Below, piece by piece: positions 9,259-18,056 of a stretch of DNA of 64,000 nucleotides. Below the pieces are notes generated by a model. It was not told the DNA's origin. It searched no databases and saw nothing but the letters and a program-made list of their open reading frames with translations. Source of the stretch: UBA6522 sp963664945 (GTDB lineage Bacteria > Pseudomonadota > Gammaproteobacteria > Steroidobacterales > Rariloculaceae); NCBI GenBank assembly GCA_963664945.1, contig OY761822.1:5022001-5086000 (forward strand), given 5' to 3'. Each line of letters starts with the position of its first letter. The first letter of the stretch is position 1. A program made the translations under genes and the position numbers.

Positions 9259-10875
9259 CTACGGCAAAGTAAACGAATCGCTCGCCAGCGTCACCGACGA
9301 ACTGGCCGCCGACTCCTCGTAGTACTCCACAAACCGGTTCGTCTCGAACGCATCGTAGTCCCTGAGGTTTTCCGCCCAGCGATAACCGATGGTCTGGAAC
9401 AGCAGTTCCGCCGAGACCGTCACCGCGCCGCTGGCGCCCGACACGTCGACCAGGTACTGAACGCGGTCACCGCCCGCCGTGAAGTCGTCGTCGTCCGCCG
9501 CCGCGCCGTGCACCTCGATCTCCCAGGATGCAGTGGCCTTGTCGAAGCCGCTTGGCAGCAGGCGATTGTCCTTGATGTACCGCGCGCCGGAGAGCAGCCC
9601 GGTGGTCACCCGATCCTGAACGTCCACCATGACCGACTCGTAAATCTGCACCTGGCTGGCGCTGTCAATGGTGTTGTAGTGGGGTTCGAACCGGCTGCCG
9701 TCTTCGTCGTTGTCGTTGCCCGCGATGGAACCGTCCGGCTGCACCGCGCCCGACTCGAACAGGGTATTGCCCGCCGCATCGGTCACCGTGACGTGCAGCC
9801 AGGCCCGCCTGGAAGGATAGGCGGTCGGCAGCTTGTGCCCCGACAGGCTTTCCACCGCCACGCCGAGCTCCAGAGTGCCATCCGCCATGCGCGCGGAGTC
9901 GACGCTCACCCGGGCCGTTTCGGACTCGAGGAACTCCCGCGTGCTGCGCTGGGACGATTCCAGATCCTGGGGCAGGGCCGTCACGCCGAGCTCGGTGCGA
10001 TACTTGTTGAGGATCCCCAGCATGAAGGAATTGCCGCCCCGGAACACGTGCTGGTTGACCGCCGGACGCAACTGGCCCAGCACCGAGGTGATGGGCGCGT
10101 CCTCGACCAGTTCGGGCATGTGACAGCTCTGGCAACTGTCGGTGGCCCGGTAGTCGCTGTGCAGCCACTCGTGATACGGCACCTGCTCGGGCAGCATACC
10201 CACTTCCTCGCCCGCGTCGTTGAGCGTTTCGGTGAACAGCGTGTGGCAGGTGGCGCACAGCTCGGATTCCGCCAGGTGCTCGCTGGTGGTCGGCACGAAA
10301 TCGGTCGCCGAGTTCATCAGGGTCTGGCGTCCGATATCCACTTCGTGGGGGCCGTATATCTCACGCTCGCCCATTGCCAGTGTCGTGTTGATGACGAAAC
10401 CGCCGGTGAAGCTGGAATCGTCGCCGAAGTTGTCGTCCTGAATCTGGTGACACACCGCACAGGAGACCCCGTCCGCCGCCAGGACATTGTCCCAGGGCGC
10501 GAGATTGGCGAAAACCTCGCCGGCGGCGCCGCCGTTGTTGGTCGAGTGAAAGCGCGCCATGGGCATGTGACAGGTCGCGCAGGTGTCCTCGATGGCAGCC
10601 TGGGCCTGGGGATGATCCATGACCTCGCGCCGCACGCCCGCCTGCCAGTACGGGTCCTTTGCGGAGTTGGCCATCATGGAGGCCCGCCACGTATAACCGA
10701 TGGAGATATCCTGTCCTTCCGGCGACACCACGCCGCTGTGGCAGGCGATGCACTGGTGGGACGTGTGGAAGAATTCCTGCTCCTGTGCCCACAAGGGACT
10801 CGAGACCAGCACCAGGCCGAGTACGGCCGCGACGCAGCGCATTTTCGAATGCAATTCGTTTATCACGTCTACCAT
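9259..10875 (-). CDS. exported multiheme (five CxxCH) cytochrome c
   Basis: This 538-residue protein has a signal peptide ending near SSPLWAQ and five c-type heme motifs: CIACH, CATCH, CAVCH, CATCH and CQSCH, all in the first 250 residues. The C-terminal half has no heme motif and looks like beta-rich domains (GHKLPTAYPSRRAWLHVTV, which is common in cytochrome c554-like proteins). It should be periplasmic or outer-membrane associated and carry electrons. The ATG overlaps the last codons of the upstream cytochrome/barrel gene (ATGGTAG), so the two are translationally coupled and probably work together. The terminal donor or acceptor is unknown. Confidence 0.87.
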   Translation of the reverse strand: MVDVINELHSKMRCVAAVLGLVLVSSPLWAQEQEFFHTSHQCIACHSGVVSPEGQDISIGYTWRASMMANSAKDPYWQAGVRREVMDHPQAQAAIEDTCATCHMPMARFHSTNNGGAAGEVFANLAPWDNVLAADGVSCAVCHQIQDDNFGDDSSFTGGFVINTTLAMGEREIYGPHEVDIGRQTLMNSATDFVPTTSEHLAESELCATCHTLFTETLNDAGEEVGMLPEQVPYHEWLHSDYRATDSCQSCHMPELVEDAPITSVLGQLRPAVNQHVFRGGNSFMLGILNKYRTELGVTALPQDLESSQRSTREFLESETARVSVDSARMADGTLELGVAVESLSGHKLPTAYPSRRAWLHVTVTDAAGNTLFESGAVQPDGSIAGNDNDEDGSRFEPHYNTIDSASQVQIYESVMVDVQDRVTTGLLSGARYIKDNRLLPSGFDKATASWEIEVHGAAADDDDFTAGGDRVQYLVDVSGASGAVTVSAELLFQTIGYRWAENLRDYDAFETNRFVEYYEESAASSSVTLASDSFTLP

Positions 10876-11975
10876 CCTTCCGTTACCCCGCCGTCAAACC
10901 AGTCCCACAACAGGTAGAACACGAACTGCGTCTCGCGTCCGGGCTCGTCCTCCGTCGGAATCCTCAGCCCGAAGTTCGCCATCACATGCTGGCGCGTGTT
11001 CAGCGTCACCTGGAACTGCGGCACCAGGTCCCATTGAACCTCTGCGCCGCCCCCCAGCTCCCTGGAGCCAAGCACTTCGAGCATGGGCGTCCAGGCCCGG
11101 CCGAAAGGCCCGCCGGTAGTCCAGGTCCGCCCCAGGGCAGCCCTCAGCCCCACTTCGTTCTCGAACTCGCTCACCGATGGAAACTCCAGCAACGCCTGCA
11201 TTTGAAAGAAAGAGTCCGCGGGCAGAAGCCTGGCGTATGAAAAATAGGGCTCGAACTTGTATGTGCCCCCGCCGAAACCCAGCGCGTCGTCGCCCGACGG
11301 CACGATCAGCTCCGCACCGACGCTGAAGATGTTGCCGGTGTCCATGTTGTAGCCGAGGTTACGCTTCAGGCCGATCTCAAGGTCCCCGGTACCGCCCTGG
11401 CGACCCTGGTCTCCGCCGAAATCGGTCACCTGGAACGGCATGGAAATTTCGATCTGGTTCTGCGCGCCGAAGCGGTATTCCCATAGAAATTCGTGGATGA
11501 AGGTGTTCCGGTCGCCGCCTTCCAGCCACGTGGTCAGCACCACTTCGTCTTCCGGATAGGCCTTCTCCGTGAACAGCGCCCGCGGCAGGTTGAACTCGCC
11601 CCGGGGCCACCTGTCGTCCGTACACTGGGTACGTACGTGATCGAGGATCGCCTGGATCTGATCCGGTTCCAGCGCATCGCCGAACGACGGCATCATCTGG
11701 TCGAAGCCCCGCACCGGGCCGCCGGCGTGGATAACCGCGTACCAGTCGGGGTCCGGCTCCCGGGCCGCGAAATCGCAGTCCGTGAAGTCCGGCACCACGA
11801 GATCCTGGAATCCGAGCTGCGAGATGCTGACGCCCGAACCGTCGCTGCCGTGGCAGGCCGCGCAGGCCGTGTGGTACAGATCTTCGCCGGTTTCCTGGGC
11901 CAGCACAGGCGACAATCCACCCAAACAGGCCAATGTCAGGTGTAACGAAAATACGTTTCTGTTAACCGCAATCAT
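10869..11975 (-). CDS. cytochrome c domain fused to outer-membrane beta-barrel (porin-cytochrome-like)
   Basis: This 368-residue protein has a signal peptide and a monoheme class I cytochrome c domain at about residues 27-120 (CAACHGSDGSG heme motif, distal MMPSFGDAL methionine). A C-terminal region of about 230 residues consists of alternating amphipathic strands (EISMPFQVTDFGG, GTGDLEIGLKRNLGY, TYKFEPYFSYARLLP) ending in aromatic-rich QFVFYLLWDWFD. The latter resembles barrels of the phenol-degradation MetA/transporter type. A heme domain plugged into a barrel recalls the architecture of the iron-oxidase Cyc2, but the family differs. It precedes a five-heme cytochrome in the same operon. 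Confidence 0.8.
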   Translation of the reverse strand: MIAVNRNVFSLHLTLACLGGLSPVLAQETGEDLYHTACAACHGSDGSGVSISQLGFQDLVVPDFTDCDFAAREPDPDWYAVIHAGGPVRGFDQMMPSFGDALEPDQIQAILDHVRTQCTDDRWPRGEFNLPRALFTEKAYPEDEVVLTTWLEGGDRNTFIHEFLWEYRFGAQNQIEISMPFQVTDFGGDQGRQGGTGDLEIGLKRNLGYNMDTGNIFSVGAELIVPSGDDALGFGGGTYKFEPYFSYARLLPADSFFQMQALLEFPSVSEFENEVGLRAALGRTWTTGGPFGRAWTPMLEVLGSRELGGGAEVQWDLVPQFQVTLNTRQHVMANFGLRIPTEDEPGRETQFVFYLLWDWFDGGVTEGW

Positions 11976-12099
11976 TGTTGTCTGCTATCGGTAATCATTT
12001 GCATTTACCCCTTCCCAAAATGCGAAAAGCAGCTTTCGCTGCCTATCTTCATTCACATCCGATTTGCGGATCAAGTCATCGAAACTCTCATGTGTGGCG

Positions 12100-12267
12100 C
12101 TAAAGTATCCCGGCATAGTAAACGGCGCCCAGCAAAGTGGTGCTGGCAAGCCCTATGGCAAGCAGCCGCGGTCCATCCATGCGGCTCCACAACAACACGC
12201 CGCTGACGGCCAGCACGATGAGCACGCCGAAAAAAACGTCATACCGTCCCGTGCAACGCCTTGCCAC
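12100..12267 (-). CDS. possible 55-residue small membrane protein
   Basis: A short frame starting at GTG 12267 encodes a basic N-terminus (ARRCTGRYD) and two hydrophobic segments, VFFGVLIVLAVSGVLLW and LLAIGLASTTLLGAVYYAGIL, ending in TAG. Two clean transmembrane-like helices separated by SRMDGPR are unlikely by chance. No strong ribosome site is seen, and a CCGCCGAACGGCGG palindrome covers the region just upstream of the start. Function is unknown. Confidence 0.42.
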   Translation of the reverse strand: MARRCTGRYDVFFGVLIVLAVSGVLLWSRMDGPRLLAIGLASTTLLGAVYYAGIL

Positions 12268-12387
12268 TGCCGCCGAACGGCGGTCAAACCGCTTGAATTA
12301 TAGCCCGCACCCAAACCCCGACCGTTCAGGCAAAGAAAAGTTTACACTTCTCGACTCAGCAGGCTGCCAGGGGCCTGTTGTCGCCAA

Positions 12388-12840
12388 CTACTCCCAGGCG
12401 ATGCACCGGGCGTTGCAGGCAATCGAAGCGTCGGTACCCTCCCCCTGGGTGGCGTGCACCTGCCACCAGTTGGTGAACTCATCCACCTGGATGCTGCATG
12501 TGGCCACGTCTTCCGGGCCATTCATGCCCTCGATCTCGACCTTGGTCAGGAAGCACAGGGAATTGGAAGCATCAGCCAGCGGCTTCTGGTCGTCGGCGGG
12601 TCCCGCACGGAGCGAACCATCGCGATTGGTGCCACGCAGCCACGCGTCCTGCTCGGACTCGGCCACGATCGCAAACTGCTGTCCGCCGCCGTCGGCCGCC
12701 ATCTGCGCCGCGACCTCGCTGATCTGCGCCTGCAACTGCTCCAGTTCAGTGCCGCCCGTTCCCCGACCCTGTCCCGTGACCAGGTAGGTGAGAACGCTTG
12801 CAATCAGCGCGGCGGCTATGGCGATTGTGGCTGACTTCAT
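12388..12840 (-). CDS. exported protein of unknown function
   Basis: This 150-residue protein starts at ATG 12840, behind an AGGGGAAG ribosome site; the frame remains open 19 codons further upstream. It has an N-terminal signal or anchor (MKSATIAIAAALIASVLTYL) and a short coiled-coil-like stretch (ELEQLQAQISEVAAQM). The C-terminal domain contains four Cys (CFLTKVEIEG, CSIQVDEFTNWWQV, CNARCIAWE) that could form disulfides in the periplasm. I do not recognise the family. The upstream 200 bases run into an IS630-type element. Confidence 0.7.
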   Translation of the reverse strand: MKSATIAIAAALIASVLTYLVTGQGRGTGGTELEQLQAQISEVAAQMAADGGGQQFAIVAESEQDAWLRGTNRDGSLRAGPADDQKPLADASNSLCFLTKVEIEGMNGPEDVATCSIQVDEFTNWWQVHATQGEGTDASIACNARCIAWE

Positions 12841-13040
12841 CTGCAACTTCCCCTGAAAAACGTGTTCAATCCAGAGACCGCAGAAGCCATCCCGCATAGC
12901 ATGTGCAGTCCCTGATCACTCTAGCCAGCAGCAAGGTCCCGATCAACCCGATTGCCGCGCTGGAGCGCCCCGGGTTGACGTTTCTTGGCTCAAGCGGCCA
13001 TTGCGCGGGCAAGCGTTTCCGAGGCACGGCGAATGCGCTA

Positions 13041-14230
13041 GTGTACCGTCTCACAAATAGATTGACTGTTCAATGACATTCCGGCACCCTGCGAGGCATG
13101 CCACAGCCCATTCGCGCATTGAGCATCACCGCGGAGCAGCGGCGGACGTTGGAATCGGTGCTGAACCGGCCCACGGCGGCGCAGCGGGACCACCGGCGCG
13201 CTGCGATCGTGCTGCGCCGGGCGGACGGGCTGAGCCAGGCGGAGACGGCGCTGGAAGTGGGCGTCAGCCGCGCGACCGTGATCAAGTGGGAGCGGCGCTT
13301 CCGCGCGTCGGGCCCGGCGGGTTTGGCCGACGCCAAGGGCCGGGGACGCAAGCCGCGCATCGCTCCGGACGTGCGCGAGCGTATCATTCTCGGGGCGACG
13401 CGCCCGCCGCCGAACCGCAACCGCTGGTCGGTGAGGAGCATGGCCGGGGCGGCCGGGGTGTCCAAGGCGACCGTGCAACGGCTGTGGAGCGCCAACGACA
13501 TCAAGCCGCACGCGACCCGCACGTTCAAGCTGTCCAACGACAAGCACTTCGAGAAGAAGTTCTGGGACGTGGTCGGGTTGTACCTGAATCCGCCGGACCG
13601 GGCGTTGGTGCTGTGTTGCGACGAGAAGAGCCAGTGCCAAGCCCTGGAACGCAGCCAGCCCGGCTTTCCCGTCATGCGCGGATACACCCGCACGCGGACG
13701 CACGACTACAAGCGCCACGGCACCGTCACGCTGTTCGCCGCGCTGTCGTATCTGGACGGCAAGATCTTCAGCCGCACCGCCGCCCGGCACACGCACCGGC
13801 AGTGGCTGGACTTCCTGCGCCAGTTGAACCGGGAGGCGCCGCCCGACGTGAGCTTGCACTTGATCGTGGACAACTACGCCACCCACAAGCACGCCAAGGT
13901 GAAGTCCTGGGTCAAATGGCACAACCAGCGCTTCCGCAAGGCGCACGGCATCGACCGGGTCGTCATGCACTTCACGCCCACGTCGAGTTCCTGGATGAAC
14001 CTGGTGGAGCGTTTCTTCAGGGACCTCACCCAGGACGTCATTCGCGGCGGCAGCTTCCGCGGCGTCGGCGAGTTGGTCGAAACCATCACGGGTTATCTGG
14101 AGGAACGCAACCTGAACCCCAAGCCGTATGTCTGGAAACAATCCGGGCAGGCGATCCTGGCAAAAATCCAACGCGCCAGGGAAGCTCACGGGAAGATACA
14201 TAGTGTATAGTCAATTACGAGACGCTACAC
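13041..14230. mobile_element. IS630-type insertion sequence, apparently complete
   Basis: The element is 1190 bp. Its ends form an imperfect inverted repeat: GTGTACCGTCTCAC on the left and GTGTAGCGTCTCGT on the right, read inward. It is flanked by TA on both sides (13039-13040 and 14231-14232), the TA duplication expected for IS630/Tc1-mariner-like transposition. A single intact transposase gene fills it. The right end abuts the start region of a small lipoprotein gene. Confidence 0.85.
13098..14210 (+). CDS. IS630 family transposase
   Basis: This 370-residue protein has an N-terminal helix-turn-helix (GLSQAETALEVGVSRATVIKW) and a second HTH-like winged region (SVRSMAGAAGVSKATVQRLW). The DDE catalytic core has Asp in LVLCCDEKSQ, Asp in LHLIVDNYATHKH, and Glu in SSSWMNLVERFF. 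This is the pattern of IS630-type transposases. Length is complete, no stop or frameshift is seen, and ends and target duplication are present, so it may be active. It acts by cut-and-paste into TA. Confidence 0.93.
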   Translation: MPQPIRALSITAEQRRTLESVLNRPTAAQRDHRRAAIVLRRADGLSQAETALEVGVSRATVIKWERRFRASGPAGLADAKGRGRKPRIAPDVRERIILGATRPPPNRNRWSVRSMAGAAGVSKATVQRLWSANDIKPHATRTFKLSNDKHFEKKFWDVVGLYLNPPDRALVLCCDEKSQCQALERSQPGFPVMRGYTRTRTHDYKRHGTVTLFAALSYLDGKIFSRTAARHTHRQWLDFLRQLNREAPPDVSLHLIVDNYATHKHAKVKSWVKWHNQRFRKAHGIDRVVMHFTPTSSSWMNLVERFFRDLTQDVIRGGSFRGVGELVETITGYLEERNLNPKPYVWKQSGQAILAKIQRAREAHGKIHSV

Positions 14231-14282
14231 TAGACTCATAATGGTTAATCGGCCATTGGAGATTCTCGTGGAAGTGAACAGA

Positions 14283-14606
14283 ATGATGGCCCTGGTTGCG
14301 ATCCTCGGCTGCGGTCTGCTGACAGCTTGTGCCTCCCAGCAGGAAGCCGCCGATCCTCAGCAGGCAAACGCCGCCGAGGCGCCCGATGCCGAGACTTTGC
14401 AGGAGATCAGGCTCAACGCCGAGCAGGTGGCGCTGGCACGTGAGCCGCAGGAATCGGATGTCGTTTGTGAGCGCGTCACCCCCACCGGTTCACACATTCC
14501 CCAGCGGCGTTGCGTGTCGCGAGCGGCCATGCGCGAGGAATCGGAACAGGCCCAGGAGTGGTTGCGTAGCGACGGGACCCGAGGCGCCATCACCGAAGTC
14601 CGTTAG
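14283..14606 (+). CDS. small lipoprotein of unknown function
   Basis: This protein of about 107 residues has a signal peptide ending in a lipobox (LLTACAS), so it should be lipid-anchored. The mature part is hydrophilic and acidic, with two Cys (VVCERVTPTGSHIPQRRCV). It keeps the motif VCxRxxxTGSxIPxRxC, seen in many small gammaproteobacterial secreted proteins of unknown role. The ATG at 14283 was preferred because GGAAG lies eight bases before it; earlier in-frame starts exist at 14241 and 14274. The IS630 element ends 52 bases upstream and may have replaced the native promoter. Confidence 0.7.
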   Translation: MMALVAILGCGLLTACASQQEAADPQQANAAEAPDAETLQEIRLNAEQVALAREPQESDVVCERVTPTGSHIPQRRCVSRAAMREESEQAQEWLRSDGTRGAITEVR

Positions 14607-14636
14607 CACGGGATCCGGCGCAAGAGCGCGGCCCCC

Positions 14637-15668
14637 TCAGCCCTCCCAGACTTCGCACTCGTAGGGCAGCACCTCAAGCCCCGGCACCCACATCCAGTGG
14701 GCGGTGCGCACGGAGGGTCCCGTCAGGTTGACCGGATCGTAAGCGGTCAGTTCATAATCCAGGCGGCTGCCGTCGGCAGTGGGCGTGAACCGTTCCACCA
14801 ACCTCACGTCGGGACTCTGGGGCGTACCCGCCTCGTCGGACAAGTGCCAGTCAACCCGCGTCGTCGTCACGACCAGCGTGTCGCCGTCCCACTCGCCGAC
14901 GGAATAGCCCAGCGGGCCGGCAGGCTGAGTCGACGGATCCGGCGCCGGCTCCATGTGGATGGTGCGAACGATGTCGTGCTCGTGGCTCCTCAGGGTCAGT
15001 TGTGATCCGCCGTCGGTGAAATCCATTACCGTGGGATGAAACATGGCTCGGGGCATGCCGTCCTGAACGCAGTCGAGGATCGGTTCGTCGGTCAGCAGAT
15101 CGAAGGCGTCCCGAGCCGCGAGAGCCGTTTCAGTGAGCATGGCCGGGTCGTTGTCCGGCTCGCCGCCGCCGCCGAACTCGCCCACGCCCCAGGCCCAGAC
15201 ACGGAAGATGCCGCGGGCGTTGCGGATGGCTTCCTCACGCTCCGCGTCATCAATGACTGTCCTTGCGACCTCGAGGCGCTGGTCCGAAAACCGCAACGGA
15301 CGGGGCCGCGAGCTACCTGTAAACTCCTCGCCGTTGGGCAGCAGCATGTTCGTCAGGGCCATCTCGTTGGCGTGGCGCCGGGAAACGTAGCCCGCCACCC
15401 GAACATGATCGCCGACATTGACGATATCGGCGGTCCAGCCGAGCCGCGACAGCCAGGTGACCGGCCCCGACTCCACCTCCCATATCTCGCCCGTCGTGTC
15501 CCGCAACCTCAACCGGACATGGGGATTGCGCCAGAAGACCTCCGTTACCGGGCCCTCCAGCTCGACGATGTTGTCCATGTCAAAGAGCACGTTGTTCGGA
15601 GGCCCGTGATGGGCAGACGCCGGGCTCGCTGACAGGAGGAACGCCAGAATGAATGGCATGCGCTTCAT
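14637..15668 (-). CDS. DUF6152 family exported protein
   Basis: The start at ATG 15668 follows AGGGATAACC and yields a signal peptide (MKRMPFILAFLLSASPASA) and a mature N-terminus AHHGPPNNVLFDMDNIVEL. After this comes the DUF6152 beta-barrel (GPVTEVFWRNPHVRLRLRD, GDHVRVAGYVSRR). The C-terminal half has a second domain typical of longer members (GEWDGDTLVVTTTRVDW, RLVERFTPTADGSRLDYELTAYDP). The molecular function is unknown. A short DUF6152 protein is also encoded at 24800-25195. This gene is divergent from the PQQ dehydrogenase. Confidence 0.82.
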   Translation of the reverse strand: MKRMPFILAFLLSASPASAHHGPPNNVLFDMDNIVELEGPVTEVFWRNPHVRLRLRDTTGEIWEVESGPVTWLSRLGWTADIVNVGDHVRVAGYVSRRHANEMALTNMLLPNGEEFTGSSRPRPLRFSDQRLEVARTVIDDAEREEAIRNARGIFRVWAWGVGEFGGGGEPDNDPAMLTETALAARDAFDLLTDEPILDCVQDGMPRAMFHPTVMDFTDGGSQLTLRSHEHDIVRTIHMEPAPDPSTQPAGPLGYSVGEWDGDTLVVTTTRVDWHLSDEAGTPQSPDVRLVERFTPTADGSRLDYELTAYDPVNLTGPSVRTAHWMWVPGLEVLPYECEVWEG

Positions 15669-15729
15669 GTGGGTTATCCCTGTTGGTTCCGTTGCCACCA
15701 ATGTATCAGCCCGGCCCTTTCCCTTCTAG

Positions 15730-15759
15730 CGGAGCGCTCCCGGGCGGAGCGCTCCCGGG
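15730..15759. repeat. tandem 15-bp repeat, each unit with a 10-bp palindrome
   Basis: CGGAGCGCTCCCGGG occurs twice in exact tandem between the divergent DUF6152 and PQQ dehydrogenase genes. Each unit contains the perfect palindrome GGAGCGCTCC. The position would suit a regulator-binding site or a small structured element. Confidence 0.7.
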
Positions 15760-15843
15760 ACCCGGCGCGCCTGGTCACGATCGGGGCAATGGCCGGGCAC
15801 CGTGAACAAGGCCGAAACTGGCCTGAGAGACGGGAATTTGGGT

Positions 15844-17751
15844 ATGCTCCGGTACCATTACGCCGACATGGACCGGAACTTGGAGCGAACCGTGCTGTAT
15901 GGATTTGGCAAGCGCCCCTCGTGGGGCACCACGACCGGGACGGCGGCCGCCCTCCTGGCGAGTTTTTTCCTGGGACTGGGCGCCGCGTGCAGTCAGGACT
16001 CGCCTCCCGCGGGCGACCTGACTCCCGAACGACTGGCGGCCTTGCCCACCGACGGCTGGCTGACCAATGGCGGGAACCTCTTCAACCAACGCTACTCGCC
16101 GCTCACGCAAATCAACCGCGACAACGTATCGGAACTGCAGGGCGCATGGCGTGCGCGACTGGGCGGATCGGGGCTCGGCCAGAAGTATTCGGGCGAAGCC
16201 CAGCCCATCGTCTACGAGGGCGTGGCGTATATCGTCACCGGCGCCGACGACGTATTCGCCATCAGCGTGGAGACCGGCGAGACGTTGTGGACCTACGAAG
16301 CCAACCTTGACCAGTCGATCGACGTCATCTGCTGCGGCTGGACCAGCCGCGGGGTGGGCTTGAGCGACGACAAGATATTTGTCGGCCAACTGGACGCGCA
16401 TCTGGTCGCGCTGGACCGGATGACCGGCGAGGTGGTCTGGGACACACAGACCGAAAACTGGGAAGACGGCTACTCCCTCACCAGCGCTCCGCTGTACTAC
16501 GACGGCCTTGTGATCACCGGCTTTGCCGGCGCCGAGCGCGGCATCCGGGGGCGCGTCAAGGCCTACAACGCCGATGACGGCTCGCTGGCATGGACCTTCT
16601 ACACGGTGCCCGGCCCGGGCGAGTTCGGGAGCGAGACCTGGCCGCAGCCCGGCGACCCGTACAGCGACGTTTACCTCTATGGCGGCGGCTCGGTCTGGCA
16701 GACGCCGGCCGTGGACCCGGAACTGGGCCTGGTGTATTTCTCCACGGGCAATCCCGGCCCCGACTTCGCGGGCTACGTGCGCGCCGGCGACAACCTGTTC
16801 ACCACCTCCATGCTGGCGCTGGATGTCTACACCGGGGAATACCGCTGGCACTTCCAGCAGGTTCACCACGATATATGGGACTACGACGCGGCCAACCCGG
16901 TGGTGCTCTTCGACCTCGAAATCGACGGCGAGACGCGGCAGGCCGTCGCCGAAGCCAGCAAGACCGGATGGGTCTACATCCTCGACCGGGTGACGGGCGA
17001 ACCCCTCATCGGCATCGAGGAACGGCCCGTGCCGCAGGACGAGCGCCACCTCACGTCCCCCACCCAGCCGTATCCGGTGGGCGACTCCTTCATAGACCAG
17101 TATGTGGATATCGTGCCGCAAGGCTATCCGCCGCTGGTCAACCAGGGACGCATCTTCACGCCGTTCTGGATGGAGGGCATGGTCGTGATGCCGGGCCCGT
17201 TTGGCGGCGCCAACTGGCCGCCGAGCGCATACGATCCCACCAGCGGCACCCTCTTCGTCTGCGCGAATGAGCGGCCGGGCTTCTTCCGCGGCGGCGAGAT
17301 GGCGAACGACCTGCCCGAAATGCCCGGGGACTCCTACATCGGCGGGTTCTTCGGCAACGTGCCGTTTCCGAACCACGGCATTCTCGCGGCCATGGACATG
17401 CACACCAACACCATCGTCTGGCGGCAACGGTGGCAACAATTCTGCTACAGCGGCGTGCTCGCGACGGCCGGCGGATTGCTGTTCACGGGGCAGAGCGACG
17501 GCCGGATCATGGCACTGGATTCCAGCGACGGGGCGGTCCTGTGGGAGTTCCAGACCGGCGCCGGACTGAACGCACCGGTGAGCACGTTCGAGCACAACGG
17601 CGAACAGCACGTCATCGCCTACTCCGCGGGCAACCTTTTCGCGGGCGCGCCCCGGGGCGACAGCCTCTGGCTGTTCTCGTTGAGCGGGACCATGGACGAG
17701 GCCCGCCCGGCGGGGTCCGAGCTGCCGGTAACTGAGGCGGAGCACGAGTAA
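15844..17751 (+). CDS. PQQ-dependent dehydrogenase (quinoprotein, DYD type)
   Basis: This protein of about 635 residues has an eight-bladed PQQ propeller with repeated W-motifs (GETLWTYEANL, GEVVWDTQTEN, GAVLWEFQTGAG). Active-site features are visible: adjacent Cys pair DVICCGWTSRG (163-164), a metal Glu in GFAGAERG (231), Asn in STGNPGPD (303), and catalytic Asp in HHDIWDYD (346) followed by Asp at +2 (348). The extra Asp marks lanthanide-dependent enzymes such as XoxF. The substrate is likely an alcohol or sugar in the periplasm. An N-terminal hydrophobic stretch precedes AACSQ. The start is uncertain (15802 GTG, 15844 ATG or 15868 ATG). No cytochrome c domain is attached. Confidence 0.88.
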   Translation: MLRYHYADMDRNLERTVLYGFGKRPSWGTTTGTAAALLASFFLGLGAACSQDSPPAGDLTPERLAALPTDGWLTNGGNLFNQRYSPLTQINRDNVSELQGAWRARLGGSGLGQKYSGEAQPIVYEGVAYIVTGADDVFAISVETGETLWTYEANLDQSIDVICCGWTSRGVGLSDDKIFVGQLDAHLVALDRMTGEVVWDTQTENWEDGYSLTSAPLYYDGLVITGFAGAERGIRGRVKAYNADDGSLAWTFYTVPGPGEFGSETWPQPGDPYSDVYLYGGGSVWQTPAVDPELGLVYFSTGNPGPDFAGYVRAGDNLFTTSMLALDVYTGEYRWHFQQVHHDIWDYDAANPVVLFDLEIDGETRQAVAEASKTGWVYILDRVTGEPLIGIEERPVPQDERHLTSPTQPYPVGDSFIDQYVDIVPQGYPPLVNQGRIFTPFWMEGMVVMPGPFGGANWPPSAYDPTSGTLFVCANERPGFFRGGEMANDLPEMPGDSYIGGFFGNVPFPNHGILAAMDMHTNTIVWRQRWQQFCYSGVLATAGGLLFTGQSDGRIMALDSSDGAVLWEFQTGAGLNAPVSTFEHNGEQHVIAYSAGNLFAGAPRGDSLWLFSLSGTMDEARPAGSELPVTEAEHE

Positions 17752-17837
17752 ACCCGCACCCGGCCGGCGTGCCAGCTTTCGTTGATCGCTGGACCGCGTC
17801 GCCCGCAACGGGAGAATTCGATACGGGAGAAATCAGA

Positions 17838-18047
17838 ATGAAAAAGACCCTGATAGCCGGTTTCACCCTGGCAGCTTCGATCTCGACGGCCGTATCGGCG
17901 CAGACCGGGACGGAATTGGTTTGCGATTGCCTGCCTGTCACCGGTCAACCCGCGGCGGACGTGCTGGCGTCCGAAGACATCTGGGGCAACCCCACCTTCA
18001 TCGGCGGAATCACCAACAAGGGACCGGACTCCAGCAGCGTCTGGTGA
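17838..18047 (+). pseudogene. N-terminal piece of NHL-repeat protein, cut off by in-frame TGA
   Basis: A GGGAGA ribosome site precedes ATG 17838. The 69 residues give a clean signal peptide (MKKTLIAGFTLAASISTAVSAQ) and a Cys-containing mature start (LVCDCLPVTGQP), ending SSSVW then TGA at 18045-18047. The frame continues without interruption into PGAVALDSAND, the opening of the long NHL-repeat frame that starts at 18057. The two parts are therefore one gene split by a single stop codon. A real nonsense mutation, an assembly error and stop-codon recoding are all possible. Confidence 0.7.
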
Positions 18048-18056
18048 CCCGGGGCG

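Noticed and set aside
15775..17808. 677-codon minus-strand frame over the PQQ dehydrogenase
   Set aside because: Antisense shadow; Arg/Gly/Val-rich translation without domain motifs, while the plus strand encodes a complete quinoprotein.
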